Source: Cricetomys ansorgei (Eukaryota > Chordata > Mammalia > Rodentia > Nesomyidae). Taken from it: DNA of 64,000 nucleotides. The notes beneath the pieces were generated by a model, which was given only the letters and a program-made list of their open reading frames with translations, did no database searches and was not told where the DNA came from. The position numbers and the translations under genes were made by a program. The stretch lies in contig JAMJFZ010003636.1 of NCBI GenBank assembly GCA_026225945.1, positions 264,835 to 328,834 of the forward strand, given 5' to 3'. Shown here piece by piece: positions 9,251 through 22,600 of the stretch (position 1 is its first letter; every line of letters begins with the position of its first letter).

Positions 9251-12159
9251 TGACTCCTTAGCAATATAAAGGACCTATACTATGAAAAGAAAAATTCTGA
9301 TCTGCAATGATTGATAAAATATGAAGTGTCAATTATCAAATCTTTTGTAAGATTAATGCTATTTAGAACCTTCTGAAGAGGAGAGCATGCCATTTTCCTC
9401 TCCAACCACCACAATATGGCTCACTGTTGGCTCACTGTTGTGAGATTCACTACAACTGAGGAGCTCTGTGTGCAAAGACAGAGAACTCAGAACATCAAAA
9501 TGCTGCAGTATACACTGCAATGCAGGCGATATAAGTTCTGCACTGATAAACTGTAGGCTTAGTTAAGATCTAAATCTGTGTCAGAGGAAGCTGTAGGAAT
9601 ATTCATGGTGTCAAATATTTCACTTCTTTTCACTTTATTAATAATGGAATATCAAACTGAATATAGGGAAAAGAAATTTATTTTTTAAATGCATCAACAG
9701 TGCCTGAAAGGCTTCCTCTGTTATTCTTTTACATTGACTCTCTGTCAGCTACAGTGAAGAGATTATATTTTGCTTAGATATACAACGGATTTTTATGCCA
9801 TAGATACTCCTATAAATGAGCTTTGTTAAAAAGTTATCTGTTTTCAGCACACCAAAAGATAGAGTAAAACAAGAAATTTCAATGTTATTTGTATTTCTTT
9901 TAAGATAAACACTAAACAATATTGCCTGAAAATTGAGCAAATGGTGAAATATACATATAACAAGTTTAATTCTATAAAATTTTTAAGGTATAAAGTCACT
10001 ATGATGCATATTTTCACTGCAGAATGATGAGCTAATACATAATCAAAAAATTTTTGTTAGAAGAAATAAAACATTACATTATGAGTTGCTGGATTTGTCT
10101 CATTTTTCGTACAAATTGAAAAATGACAATTTTGGAAGGAATTGATCACCTGATGAAGTCATGTAATGGATGCAATTTAATAAGTCTCTCCAAACTGAAT
10201 CCAAAGATCTACTCACTCTTTTTAATCTGAGTGAGGTAAGAGTGATACACATCATTTTATGCCCCCAACAGCAAAAAATTGTAATTTGTTTGCTTCACCA
10301 AGAAAAATAGAGAAAAATATTCACATAATACATTATCTCCAAGTAAGCCATATTTATGGTAATTCTCTATAACCCAGATCTAGGGGTACAGCAGAATTCT
10401 AAAAGGAGATCATGTGTTTGTCACTTGTGAAATAAAAAGAAACTTTTATTAGTACCAAATATCAAAAGGAGAGCTAGTGAAATCAAAGGCCTTACAAAAC
10501 AAGAGAGCCAATGACCCGTGGGATTGTTGTTGTCCTAAGAGAAAACAAAATAAATTCATTGTCTGCAAAGAAGTTGACTCTGTAAATAAACAGGCTTGAG
10601 TTTTACAGTATTTATATACTAAATATGTTACACAAGCAGAAACAAAAGTGTAGAAGACAAAGTGTGACTGGAAGACAAGCGAGAGGAAAACAAGATAATG
10701 CAGACAAATAAGAGAAGAACTATTTAAAGGTGAACTTAAACTATAGGAACCTATAAATCATAACATGGATATTAAATTGAATTTTGTAAGTTTAAATAGT
10801 AAAAAATGTAGTTGAAATGAAGAGCTCAAAACTTGGATTTAGTAGCAGGTTAGAAACTCATGATAAAGAATCAGTCAAATGTAAGGAATTTATATGCATA
10901 CTGAACAGCAAACAACAAAATAAGTGAAAGAAATATTTTAAAATAATATGAGTTACTATCACTGTTGCTTCCAGAACTTGAAGACAAGACTCTATTGCAG
11001 AAGACACCGTGCACTTTAGACAGAGGACTTATAAGAATAGAATTAGAAAGTCTCCTCTCTGAGGAAGGCTCTCACTGTAAGGTGCTATGCAAGCTGCCAA
11101 GGGAAAAAAGCAACTGGTAGTCCTACACAGATGTAAAGTCTATGAATTCAAACAATGACTGATCTGGCCAGGTATCTCTATTACTGCAGTAGTGGTATTT
11201 TTGCTTTGGTCATAAGCAACAGCTATCTAACTGGAATTAAGGCCTGATCAATGAAAAGGAATTGATTCCTGGTACTGTAAACCTAGCCAGCTAACCATGA
11301 CTGGTGAGGTGACAGACCCTAGAGGAGAACTTACTAATCCCATCTTTCCAAACTACTATATCGCTAACTACTGTCTAAATACTTACTCATATACTGACAG
11401 ATCAGTGCAGTTCTTACCCCTTTTTGTAGAGACTATTAGAGAGATCTGCAAGGGTTCACAGTTCAGTAAGTAAGTGTACTATGCCAGCCATAACTGATAG
11501 ATATACAATGCAAACCCCTACCCCTAAGTCTCAAAGAATTCATGGAAGATGAGTCAGAAAGATCACAGCCACAGGACCAAGATGTCTATTGCTAGGTAGG
11601 TTCCCTAGACATGAGAGGGAATATGTGCCCATGAAAACTGAACTCTATGGTTGCCCAAACAAAATCTGCACAAGGACAACAATAGTTATAATAGTTATAG
11701 ATGTGAGAAATTGCACAAAGTCTCACCCCTAGATGTAGTGATGATGGCTTTAAATAATCAATAGCTGATGAGAGAGGGAAATTGATTTTCTCTCAGGGAT
11801 GGCCTCCCATGTAAATTGTCCAATCCCAAATGGTCAGCTCTTGACACATGAAAAAATAAATAATGCTAAATAGACTCAGTGGGTTGACATGCATATATAT
11901 GTATATACATGCAATAACAATAATTAAGAAAGAGGAAGTTATGAATTTGGAAGATGGTAGAGTTGGATAGGATTAATGGAAATGCAACATGATGTTCCCT
12001 AAAAGTTTTTAATCTAAAAAGGAAAAGTAAATGAATTTGAGAAACCTTCTGCTATGTCATTGCTCTCGATATACTATGCCTTTATCTCAGCTCCTTCAAT
12101 CATGTGGTTAGGAATCTTTGTAGTCATAGATTCAGGGAAAGGGGCAGGTTACTCTTGGA
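9251..12159. other. Non-coding far-upstream flank (segment A)
   Basis: No gene was seen. Most of it aligns with 53950-56500. The stretch 9400-9838 is absent from segment B. Part of that stretch, around 9440-9490, resembles 47210-47290 upstream of the N-terminal OR relic, so the difference is a loss in B and not a gain in A. The part around 10200-10600 has weaker similarity to 26560-26930. Confidence 0.6.
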
Positions 12160-12790
12160 TAATTCAATCCCCAATCCTTAGAGGGTTTCAGTCTTCATAC
12201 GATCTAATCTTAAGCCTAGAACTGTAACATTTCCACCTCAGAGACTTACTGCTGACTGATCTTCCTGACTAGCTCCTTCTGAACTCAGGGCTATACTGAA
12301 CTCACTGACTCTTCTGGTTGGCTGATTCAATCCATTCACTATTCTGGCTCAAACTCTTCTCCTAACTGCTGGTTCAAACTGATTTTTGTAACTAACTGTC
12401 TATTTTTGTATCCTGAGAGTGTGTCCTCACTGTGATTCAATCTCATATTTCATTCTATCAGCTCTTCACTCTGATTCAATCTCAGAGTTGGGATTAAAGG
12501 CATGTACTCATTCTGTAACCATTAACTGAGAACTATGACCTACTCTGAATTTACTGCTGCTTCCTTTTAGGGCCTTAGTGTTAGGATTAAAGGTGTGTGC
12601 TAAATTACCTTAACCACAGAAATCCCTTTTACCTATTATTAGCACAAACAGAGGATAGGATTATTCTGATCAACAATTTTTCTGCATTCCATCCAGATCA
12701 GACAGGCCTCTTTTTATGATCCCTTCATATAGGCTTTGTATTTGATCCCTACCTTGCTACCACACAGGCCCATGTTGTTGAATCAAGTGA
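12160..12790 (+). repeat. Dispersed LTR-like repeat, copy 1
   Basis: The block begins 'gagggtttcagtcttcata'. It has an internal run of CTGACT/CTTCTGACT-like words, a 'ggattaaaggcatgtactc' motif, and ends with 'acaggcctctttttatgat'. Further copies are 56500-57330, 30245-30840 and, reversed, 32740-33435. I do not recognise the family. The length and dispersed nature suggest an old LTR. Confidence 0.55.
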
Positions 12791-14190
12791 TTAAATATTC
12801 CTCTACAAATCTTCATAGTCCTTGAAAATTATGGTCTTATTTTCCTATTTTCTTGCTTAGTTTCTTCATAAACATTTGAATGCAGTATTCTGTCATCCTT
12901 GTCCTCCATGCTTGGTGAATACTAGTGGTCATGCTTTGTGTTTTTGTTTGACTTATTTAGTCTTAAGTTTCAAATACTTTTTTTTCACAACTTTTGCTTC
13001 CTTGGTGACTTTACTTATGTTTTGATTTTGTCACCATTTTGCTGATATTTCTTCTTTGTTGCTAGCTTTCTTCACTATGTCCTTGAAAACCTCATCTGAT
13101 TATTTGTGTCTATTTTCAGGCCTGTGATCATTGTACTAGATTCTTAAAAAAATATTCCTCTACTATTTAACTATTTTAGTATGTTGAGACTTAGAAGTTG
13201 AGGAATTATGGTCCTTTGAAGTAGTCATGTTGCCTTGATATTCATGGTTCTTTCTTATCTCTTCAGTGATTTGCTCATCTTTTGGTTTGGAATCTTTTCT
13301 AGCCAGTTTTCTTTTTTGGAAGGGGGCATGGAATATTCTTACTGCATAGCCTACTCATTTTTTTGTCAATACAGAAGAATTTTTTGAGTGCTTTTAATTA
13401 ACAATTAGTTGAATGTGAAAATAAGAAGTCATGGAATATGATGGACCCAATGTAATTTATGCAAGGATAATCAATGTGTTATAAACAATCATGTGGCATG
13501 GTGCATGAGTGGGAAATTTAAAAACCTTTTGTCAACTCAATAAACACATAAAAAGATGGTTGTTAGATTGAGGATGGGTATCTGCACTAATTCTCTTTAT
13601 TTATACATATATAGTATATTCAGATCAGGCTTTACTACTTCCAACTCCTCCCAGATCCTTACCAACTTCTGACTTACGCATCTACACACCCTTTCTCTCC
13701 TTTTAGAAAACAAACAAAAGATAAAATAAAACACAAGAACACAACAAAACATAAAAACATAAACTCAGACATCAGGATATACAAGAAAAGACCAATGAGA
13801 AAAAAATATAAATGCTTAAATAAAGCAATATAAGATAAAATTTCTTCAATGATTCATTGAGTTCATTTATGTTCATCATATACTATTGGGCACAGAGCCT
13901 ATTTTAAGTGTGATTAATATACTAAGTGAAACTCTATTGGAGAAAACTGATTTTTACTTTGCAAGCAGTTGTCAATTAGAAACACCTTCTGAGTTAGGGT
14001 GGGAGCTCATGCCCACTTGCCCCTCTCAATGCTAACACCACTCTGGCTACCACAGCGTCTTATGTGTGTTTGTCCTGTTATGTCTTAAAGACAATGTTTT
14101 CTTGAAATCATTTACCCATTACTACCTTTCAGTCTCTTCTTCTGTATAGTTTCCTGATTTCTGAGGAAATGGGTTTAATGAAGACATCCC
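12791..14190. other. Non-coding flank, no gene seen
   Basis: Paralogous with 57330-58735. It contains an A-rich stretch (13700-13850). No gene, SINE or RNA feature can be supported. Confidence 0.55.
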
Positions 14191-14194
14191 ATGT

Positions 14195-14680
14195 ATGACT
14201 GAGTGCCCTATTTATAATAGCCAGAAATTGGAAACAGCCTACATGTCCATGTAAAAGAATAGATAATGAAGTTGTAGTAAATTTATACAATGGAATATTA
14301 CTTAGGTATTAAAAATAAAATTATGAAATTTACAGTTAAATGAATGAATCCAGAAAAAAAGTCATCCTGAGGGACATAATCAAAACCCCTCAAAAATATT
14401 TTATGTTTTTTCTTACATGTGAAAGTCAGATTTTTAGCCCTCAATAGACATGCTTCAATCCATATAACTAGAATTTAATTATAGGTAAAGAGCTAGGCAG
14501 GAAATTTATATAATCTAAGGAAAGAGAAATAGAATATACAGTTGTGAGATACAGAGGCAAGACAAGAGCTAGAGAATTAAATGGGGAGGGGTATGATAGA
14601 GAGGTGTAAGGAGGAGATATGGGGAAGGAAAACTAACATTTAGGGCCATGTGAGGAGTTATATGGAAAACTCAAAGGCAT
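14195..14680 (+). repeat. LINE-1 ORF2 3' end, sense, truncated
   Basis: The text 'ataatagccagaaattgga', then 'caatggaatattacttagg', then 'atgaaatttacagttaaat' is the sense-strand end of L1 ORF2. It is followed by the start of an Lx-type 3'UTR. Homology with segment B stops near 14672, while the L1 in B runs on to about 60290. The right breakpoint of the A/B duplication is therefore inside this element. Confidence 0.75.
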
Positions 14681-15879
14681 TTTAAAGGATGGTACACAAT
14701 TCATTCAAAGTAAGTAGTTTCCATAAATATGTTACCTGAGTTTTCTATATCTTTTTTGGCTTATTGTTCCAAATCCGGATGTCTGCAATTTTTTATTTGA
14801 TTCTAGAAAAAATGATAGCTTGTTTGATGAAGAAAAAATGATATTACAACCATATCAATACAGCAAGGGCAGCAAGGACAGGATGAGAGCACACACAGTC
14901 ATTGAAACTTTAAATATTACACACAAAGAGATACAGCTCCTTTAGCCTGCACTAAACATAACTGCATTCTTTTCATTTTTAAAGACATTTTACTTTACTT
15001 TCTGGATTTGCCTACATTTGGCTTCAAAATTAAACAGTTTCTGTAACTGAAGTATCATCTCATGTGAGAATTGTTGTTGAGGGTATGTCAAGAGCAAGCA
15101 AGCTTAAAGGTTGAATCTTTATTCAAAATTAAGACTTCTCTAATACATTTAGTCCAATGTGCAGAGAACTGAATAGTCTTAAAAATAGACTTTGTTTTTT
15201 CATTACTGTGGCATCTACATACATGTATCAATGTGGTTCATATTCTAGTAGGTAATAGCATTTTTTTAATTGAGGATCCCTTCTTTCAGATAACTTTAGC
15301 TTGCGTCAAGTTGACACAAAACTGTCCAGTACAACATTCATTTAGAAACCCATAAATAATTACTCTTTTATGATCTAATGACTCCCATAGCAATGAGTTT
15401 GACTATGATTATAGCATCAGGCATGAATTGTGTCCTATAAAGAAGTTTTTAAAACCAGCCAAAAGAACAGTTGTGATTACTCCCACAAAGTCTTGTCAGT
15501 ATTGTATCTGTGGGAATATCATGCTTAAATGGTAAGTACTGTAGCATTCAGAGTCCTAAACTGAATATTTATTCTATCCTAGAAGCCCTGTATATCATTT
15601 CTAATACTATGAAAACTAGCCAGCAGAGAGAGTTTCCTGGTCAATTCAAGATTGTTCACTCAATGTCTTTCCAACAAAGTGAAAGGTGCTATCCACAACA
15701 GGATATTAATATCTAGATGTGAGAGCCAACCAATGGCAATACCCTGAGATTTGATAAATCATGAGTACAGGAATCACAGAATGCCCTGAGATTTGATAAA
15801 TCACTGGAGAGGTTTGATGTAACAAAAGAAGAAAATAAAAAAAGATTATGATTCTCAAGAAAAGAGAAAGAACAGCAAT
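14681..15879. other. Non-coding spacer, no gene seen
   Basis: AT-rich DNA between segment A and the next OR unit. The short direct repeat 'ccctgagatttgataaatc' occurs at about 15742 and 15783. The 68-codon open frame at 15510-15716 has no recognisable motif. Nothing else can be supported. Confidence 0.5.
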
Positions 15880-17060
15880 ATCTGTAGGTTTTAATTTTTA
15901 TTTCCTAACTTTAAAAAGTTTACAATTCAAAAAATTAAATAAAAATTAAAAGAGAGATATTATTGACGGTAGATTTGGATATAGTTGATCAGTTTTGGTG
16001 TTAGGGAATAGCATGTAAATAATGTGTTCTTCCCTGGAGAGAATTTTTCCCCTTCCCTCCTTAGTTGGCTATAGTTCTTTCCATAGGGTTGAAGAATCTT
16101 GGACTTTCTCCTGTCCATATCAGCATATCTATTGGTGTAATCCATGTTCAGCTCATGTCTAGACAGTTATGTTATTGAGACGTTATGGGAGGATCTTCTG
16201 ACATGACAAGGAGACACAATTCACAGTAACATCCCTGATCCATGGGCTCTTACTGTCTTTCTGCCCATTCTTTCACAATGGTCAAGGACCTTTAGGTAAG
16301 GAAATGTAGTTTTAAATGTATCCTGTGGAGTTGGGCTACAAAACTCTCCATTTGAATTGCTTGTGATTTTCTGTAATATTCTCTATCTGTTGCAAAGGAA
16401 AATTTCCCTGCTGATAAATAAAGTCTACACTTTTCTGCAGGTACAAGGAGAAATGTTAAAAATGTAGTTGGGGATTATGATAGTTTAGTGAAGTGATGAT
16501 TGTAGGATTTCCTTCAAGATCCATTACTTTACTAACGCCAAGTAATTAGCTAACTTTTCAATATTGTTGGAGGGTTTTCCATCTTGTTGGGGTGTTTTAA
16601 GTCCAATTAGAAATGTATAGATTAATGCCAAAGTATACATGCCATCAGTTCAGCCTTAGGATTATCATGCCATACTGGTCATTGGTGTGATTTGTAGACA
16701 TTGTAGCTACTTAGGATTGGTGGTTGCTTCCTTCTGTTGGAAGTTCACATCATTCTTTGTAGCACCATGGAAGCTAGTTCTCAGAGAGGAGACATTCAGG
16801 TCAGTTCCAGTTTAGGGTCTCTGGGCTCTGTATCTGAAGTGTATGGTGTCTTATACAGGACTTATCTTCCAACTCTGATGGGAAACCAAGAAAGAGATCA
16901 ATAGGCTGTATGTTTTGGGAGTCTGTTAGACAACTCTGAACAATTCAAATGAGGGGTTCTAATGTCTGGTATTGAAGGTTCTGTTATGTGGTCTTTAAAT
17001 GTTGGACACAATACCATCAGTATAGATGAGGAAATTTCATTTAAAACACATATATACAAA

Positions 17061-17093
17061 CACAGAGAGAGAGAGAGAGAGACAAAGAGAGAC

Positions 17094-17124
<31 letters not shown>

Positions 17125-17131
17125 AAGAGAA
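17061..17131 (+). repeat. (GAGA)n / (GACA)n purine tract
   Basis: A pure run of GAGA, GACA and AAAGAGA words inside the L1 3'UTR. It creates opposing spurious open frames that are rich in Arg/Glu or Ser/Leu. Confidence 0.9.
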
Positions 17132-18017
17132 TCTGTTACATTTTTTCCTTAGATACATGGTTAATTGCATGATTTCTTATGAACTTTTCAGACATCCTTA
17201 CTGTTATTTAACAGTTCTCCTTCTTTGCCTATATTTACTTCCATCCCTTCTCCCTTAAATTCTCCACTTTTCTTATTTCTTTTATTGGATAAATTGTATG
17301 TGACTAAACCACTCTCTATTACTACCAACTACAATGCCAATGCTCCCATTTTTTTTCCTGATTCTGAAGTTTCTCCAGGATGTTATCTTCTTAAATCACA
17401 ACTTGAAACTGTTCAGTTAAGAAAGAACAGGTGACATTTGTCTTTCTTTGTCTGGGTTAATTTACTCAATATAATCTTTTCTCATTCCATCTTATTATCC
17501 CTCTGCAAAATATATGATTTCATTTTTCTTTATGTCTGAGTATTATTCCAAAGTGGATACGTAGCATAATTTCATTATCTGTTCTTTGGTTACAGGACAT
17601 TCAGCTTATTTCTATACCACACCTATTGTGGAAAGAGCAGCAATGAACATGACTGAACAAGGATCTCTAGGATGGCACATGCCAAGGAGCTGTACAGTTG
17701 TGTCATGTGGTAGATTTAATTTTAGCTGTTTGATAGGTCTCCACTCTGGTTTTTTCATAGAAGCTTCAACAGTTTGCAATCCCAACCACAATGGATAAGT
17801 CTTTCCTCTTCCCCAGACCTCTTCCAGCATTTGTTGTTGTTGTTCTGTTGATCTTTGCCATTCTAACAGGGATAAGATGAAATCTCAAAGTTGTTTTGAT
17901 CTGCATTTCCCTAATTATTAGGAAAAATAAACATTTTCATGATATGTTTTTAGACATTTTTTATTTTTTTTACTTTGGAGAAATATCTGTTAGGTTCCAG
18001 TTCCATGTTTCAAATGT

Positions 18018-18057
18018 GTTATTTATTTATTTATTGTTTATTTATTTATTTATTTGC
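18018..18057 (+). repeat. (ATTT)n tetranucleotide repeat
   Basis: About nine ATTT units with one interruption, inside antisense L1 ORF2. Confidence 0.85.
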
Positions 18058-20160
18058 TCTTTGTATTTTGAGTCTTTTTTATATGGTATATATTAATTGT
18101 CATATCTGTCCTTGGCAAATATTTTCTTTCATTCTAAAAGGCTTCCTCTTCATTTAGCTGATTATTTCTTTAGCAGTGCAGAAGAGTTTTGGTTTTATGA
18201 AGTCATAATTGCCAAATGTTGGCTGTAATTCTTGCAAAACTGGGAGTATTATTCAAGTCTTTTCTTACATATCTCTCACTCTATGATATTGCCTACGTTT
18301 TTTTCTAGAAGTTTCAGTGTTTCAAGTTTCAGCTTCATGTCTTTGATCAATTTGGAATTGGTTGTGGGATAAAATGATAGATACAGGACTGATTTCATGC
18401 TTCTGTATGTGGACATTAACATTCCTATGATCATTTCTTGAAGATTCGTTTGTCAGCATAAGATTTTACGTTTTGGTCAAATATTGTCAAATGAATTGTT
18501 TTCTCAAATAAATTCTGACAAAAAAAATTGAAAAATAAATTATTGGGCTGAGTTATGAGTGCGTACATTTTAGTCTTGAGTTTGTTCTGTTCTACACATC
18601 TGTTTTTTGTTCCTGTAGGATATTGGTTTGTTTTGGTTCTTTGTTTGTATATTGCTTTTGTTTTTGCTTTGATATTGTTGTGTTGTTTTCGTTATTAATA
18701 TGAGTCTGCAATATGTCTTAAGATATGGAATAATAACCCATATGCAGCATTATTTTTGCTGTTGTTTTTGCTTGGTTTTTTTGTTTGTTTGTTTTGGGGT
18801 TTTTTGTTGTTGTTGCTGTTGCTGTTGTTGTTCAGGATTATTTTGGCTTTATATAGTTGTTTGTGGTTCCATATAAATTTTGGAATCGTTTTCATTATGT
18901 TTGTGGAATGAGATGGGATTTCGATTGGGATTCAGCTGAATCTGTGAATAGCTTTTGTAAAATGATCATTTTTCAAAATATTAATTCTACCAATTTAGAA
19001 GCAGGGGTTATCTTTTCATTGTTTAGTTTTTTTTTTATGTCTTTCATGAGCATTTTCAAGTTGTCACTGTAGAGGTCCCTCATTTGTTTGATTAGATTTA
19101 TTCCTACATAGAGTCTTTTCTATGAGCCTATAATTAATGGGAGTGTATCCACAGCCACCTCTCAGTGTGTTTTTGTTGATGTATAGAAAAGCTATTTATT
19201 TGTGTAAGTTGCTACTGTAACCTGCCACATTGTTGGATTTGTTTATTGTTTATAGAAGTTTTCTGATAGAAATTTTGTTGTCTCAAATGTATAGTACCAT
19301 GTCATCTTAACATAGGGATAGTTTCACTTATTCTTTCTCTATTTGTATCTTTATACTTTCCTTTCTTGACTTATTACACCAGCCAGTTCTTCTAGGAAAA
19401 TGTTAAAAAAAATGGGAATAGTTCACATCTATGTCTAATTCCACACTACGGAGCAATTGCTTTAAGCTTTTCTATATTTAGGATTATGTTGGCTGTGGGT
19501 TTCTCATACATAGCTTTTGTTATGTTGAGATATGTTCTTGTTGGCTCTACATTCCCTAAGACTTTTATCATGAAGGCATGTTGGATTTTGTCAAAGGCTT
19601 TTTCTGCATATATAAAAATGATCATGTGACTTTTGTATTTAAGTCCATTTATGTTGTTTATTACATTTGTTGATTCTCATATCTAGATAATTTTCTGCAT
19701 TTGAGAAATAAAACAACTCAGTCATGGTGTATAATCTTTGTTATATGTGTAAATTTAATTTTTGAGAATTTTATTGATCATTTTTAATCTATATTAGTCG
19801 GGAATATTAGCTAGTGGTTACGATTTCAATCTCCTCACCAGTTAAGAGTCTGTTAACATTGTTGACTTCTTAGTTTAATTTTGGTGGTTTGTCTGAATCT
19901 AGAAGTTCATCCATTTCTTTTATATTTTCCACCTTATTATAGTACAGGTCTTTAAAAAATAATATTCTGTACTAATCTGAGTTACTTTGGTGTCTATTGT
20001 GTTTCCCTATTCATTTCTGATAAATCCAAGCTGAGTACTCTCTTTCTTTTAATTAGTTGGGATGAGGGTACATAAACCTTGTTTTTCTTCTCAAAGAACT
20101 AGCTTTTAGACATATTATTTGGAGGGGGTATTGTTTATTTGATTCTACTTCATCTATCTA

Positions 20161-21626
20161 TGAACTCTGAGACCAATAGCAGTGACATGCTGGCAAGACT
20201 ATCTAACACTACTTTCTGTTAAAGGAACATAGCAATAAAATGACTAATGATGTCATACTACTATACCCGTAGGTAAGTGTCTCCCTAAGTCCTCATGAGA
20301 GAAGAAGCTACTTCTTGCAATACATAAGAACTAACACAGTGCTCTCAAATGCATAATGTGCAGACAGTGAGAGACTTTGGAGTACTAAGTTTACACGGGT
20401 TATTTTTATCAACCTGTTAAGAGTCAGGGAATCTATGCAGAAGATAAAGCAGAACTACAGTAATTATGAAAATAATTAAAAACCAAAATATTGTGCACAC
20501 TGAAAGAAGCTATTTTTAACTTTATAAGTAAAGTGCAAAAGTAGAGACTTTTAGGTAATATGCTGTTTAAGCAATATATGATGCTATTCTTTACTTGTCA
20601 ATAATGAATACAAAATAGGAAACTTCACTTTTTTAAGAAATGCCATAATACATATGATGACTGCAAAGAAGAATCTCAAACTGTACCTATTTCTAGGATT
20701 AGGGAGTTTCCTACGACTAATTTTCTACTAATATGTGTGGTAATCAAGAACTATAAACTCAACACATCCATGTCCCACATAACAAAACAGTCTTTGTCAA
20801 TTTCTTTGGTTTGTTACTGTTCTTTGTTCTGTTCTGTTATTTTCAAATACTAGGACCTCATGTAATTTATGTTGGCCTGAACTAGCTAATATTCTGCCTC
20901 AACCTCTAAAATGTTGAGCTGATAACCTTCAACCAGGACACAGAGCCCTTCTAAAGTTTTGTTCAAACAAAATGTTACCCATCACCTAAGAGCACTGTTC
21001 ATAAGATTCCTGGAAACAGAGTTTCCATGGATAATGATCCCAAATGTAAGCTGTATTCAAATGAACTGTATAATAGAGCAGAAGAATGTTGTAGTACTAA
21101 AAGTTTAATGAACACTATAAATTGAAAATCATCCTGGTAATGGGGAAATGCTTCTGAATTTTGCATGTTGTTTGACTCCTGTTCTTAAAAAATAACTTGT
21201 TTTTTTTATTTTTGGTAAACAAAAATTCATCTAAATATCACTTCAATATAGTTTAATACAATTCAGAATCTTAACTTTCAGAGAAATCTTAGGTTTATTT
21301 TGTCCCTAGCATAGGGACAGATACTTTTATTCTTCTTTTGTAATTTTCTAAATAATTCATCTAAAAGAAAAGATAAAATGATTGTTCATTCCAATTTTGC
21401 TGCCTTGGGAGACAAAAAGAACATCATTCATAGACAATGAAAAGGATTAGTGACATTATCTTTTCTTAAAAGTTTTTCATTGTATTGTTTTATTTTGTTT
21501 GGTCGTTGGTTGTTTGGTCAATTACTTTGTTTTGTTTTGGTTTTGGGTTTGTTTTTTTTCTTTCTTCAGAATAGTCAGATGATATAAGAATGGGAATTGT
21601 ACTCTATTTCTACCTGTAGTTAATTT
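20161..21626. other. Downstream (3') flank of the OR at 21627
   Basis: No gene was seen. It aligns with 36350-37836, downstream of the paralogous pseudogene. A GTTTTG-rich stretch lies at 21490-21560. The shared 3' flank confirms that the duplication unit extends from the L1 through the receptor. Confidence 0.6.
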
Positions 21627-22532
21627 TCAAAGCCAGACTTTTCTCATAGCATTTTTCATCTCTGAGTTTCTCAAGGTGTATATTAAAGGATTCAACATGG
21701 GGGTAATAGTGGCAAAAAGAACACTTATGTGTTTATCAAGGGGAGTGTTGGAGACAGGTCTAACATACATGAAAATGCAGGGAACAAAGAAAAGGACAAC
21801 CACCGTGATGTGGGAGCTACAGGTGGACAGGGCTTTGTGCCTCCCTTCCTGGCTGTGAGTCTTAAGAGAGTTTAGAATGATTCCATAGGATGTTAAGAGA
21901 AGGGTAAAAGTCACTATACAAATTGTTCCACTATTGGCAATAACAGTGAGCCCAATGAAGTAGGTGTCTGTACAAGCAAGTGACAGTAATGGGTACATGT
22001 CACAGCCAAAGTGGTCAATGACATTTGGTCCGCAGAAAGGAAGATTATATACAAGAAGAACTTGAAGCAGAGAATGTACCAACCCTCCCATGCAGGACAA
22101 CAGCAATAAGAATATGCAAACCTTTTGATTCATGATAGTCAAATAATGCAGTGGCTTACAGATGGCTACATAGCGATCATAGGACATAATTATCAGAAGG
22201 AACACCTCAGCACCACCAACAAAGTGCTCTACAAAGAGCTGGACCATGCAAGCTGAAAATGAAATGGTCTTTTTGTCACAGAGTAAGTCCATAATTAACT
22301 TGGGTGACGTAGAAGTGGAATAAACAGCATCCATAAGTGACAGATAAGCAAGGAAGAAGTACATTGGGGAGTCCAAGCAGGGGCTGGCAATCACTGTGCC
22401 CACAATGAGCAAGTTGGCCACCATTGTCACAATGTAGATGAGTAAAAATATGACAAACAATGCTTTTTGTGCAGTTGGATCGTGAGTGAGACCCAGAAGT
22501 AGAAATTCTGTGATGTTGTTTCTCTGTCCCAT
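21627..22532 (-). CDS. Olfactory receptor, OR4C type, intact (301 aa)
   Basis: A second full-length odorant receptor of the same subfamily, starting [10 protein letters not shown] with glycosylation site N6-I7-T8. Motifs seen are [11 protein letters not shown] (55-65), C95, YDRYVAIC (118-125), [15 protein letters not shown] (164-178) with C167, C178 and C187, KALSTCSSH (233-241) and PLIYTLRN (282-289). Two family signatures are altered. The TM1 GN pair is AN (39-40), although the Asn is kept, and MAYDRY is MSYDRY at the TM3 end, a common OR variant. The tail stops early after MRKVWL, six residues shorter than the gene at 3566. The closest relative in the window is the frameshifted gene at 37837-38741. 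Intact length and a conserved splice acceptor upstream suggest it can be expressed, though expression itself is unproven. Confidence 0.97.
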   Translation of the reverse strand: MGQRNNITEFLLLGLTHDPTAQKALFVIFLLIYIVTMVANLLIVGTVIASPCLDSPMYFFLAYLSLMDAVYSTSTSPKLIMDLLCDKKTISFSACMVQLFVEHFVGGAEVFLLIIMSYDRYVAICKPLHYLTIMNQKVCIFLLLLSCMGGLVHSLLQVLLVYNLPFCGPNVIDHFGCDMYPLLSLACTDTYFIGLTVIANSGTICIVTFTLLLTSYGIILNSLKTHSQEGRHKALSTCSSHITVVVLFFVPCIFMYVRPVSNTPLDKHISVLFATITPMLNPLIYTLRNSEMKNAMRKVWL

Positions 22533-22571
22533 TTATTTTTCAGTAAGGCTTGTTTCTCAGTGCTGAGCACT

Positions 22572-22600
22572 AGGGAATGTGACCTGCCATGAAATTGTGA
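22572..22600 (-). promoter_or_regulatory. Predicted 3' splice acceptor before the OR coding exon
   Basis: On the minus strand 'aatttcatggcag|gtcac' puts the AG at 22584-22585, 52 nt before the ATG. The position and the CAG|GTC junction agree with those of the paralogous genes. Confidence 0.45.

Larger units (their letters stand above)
2852..14672. repeat. Segment A of a large duplication (paired with 48258-59210)
   Basis: Homology by eye is nearly continuous with segment B, in the same orientation. It covers the L1 3'UTR, the OR gene, about 10 kb of upstream flank, a unit of the LTR-like repeat (12160-12790) and an L1 ORF2 end. Both limits fall in L1 sequence. The copies differ by a few larger indels. 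Segment B lacks about 650 bp of the L1 tail (A 7205-7870) and about 430 bp matching A 9400-9838. Segment A lacks roughly 200 bp inside the LTR-like repeat. The encoded receptors differ at only a few percent of residues. Confidence 0.85.
15880..20160 (-). repeat. LINE-1 (Lx-type), antisense, 5'-truncated
   Basis: The 3'UTR (about 15960-17430) comes first on the plus strand, followed by the reverse complement of the C-terminal and reverse transcriptase part of ORF2 (about 17440-20150). Landmarks are 'ctgagtattattccaaag' (17537), 'ttgatctgcatttccctaa' (17898) and 'tcatgaaggcatgttggat' (19568). Many stops and indels make it non-functional. The orthologous insertion is at 31285-36350 with the same 5' truncation point next to 'gaactctgagac', so it was duplicated with the OR unit. 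Confidence 0.85.

Noticed and set aside
16898..17258. Opposed frames of 90 and 98 residues with Arg/Glu or Ser/Leu repeats
   Set aside because: They are created by the GAGA/GACA purine tract inside an L1 3'UTR.
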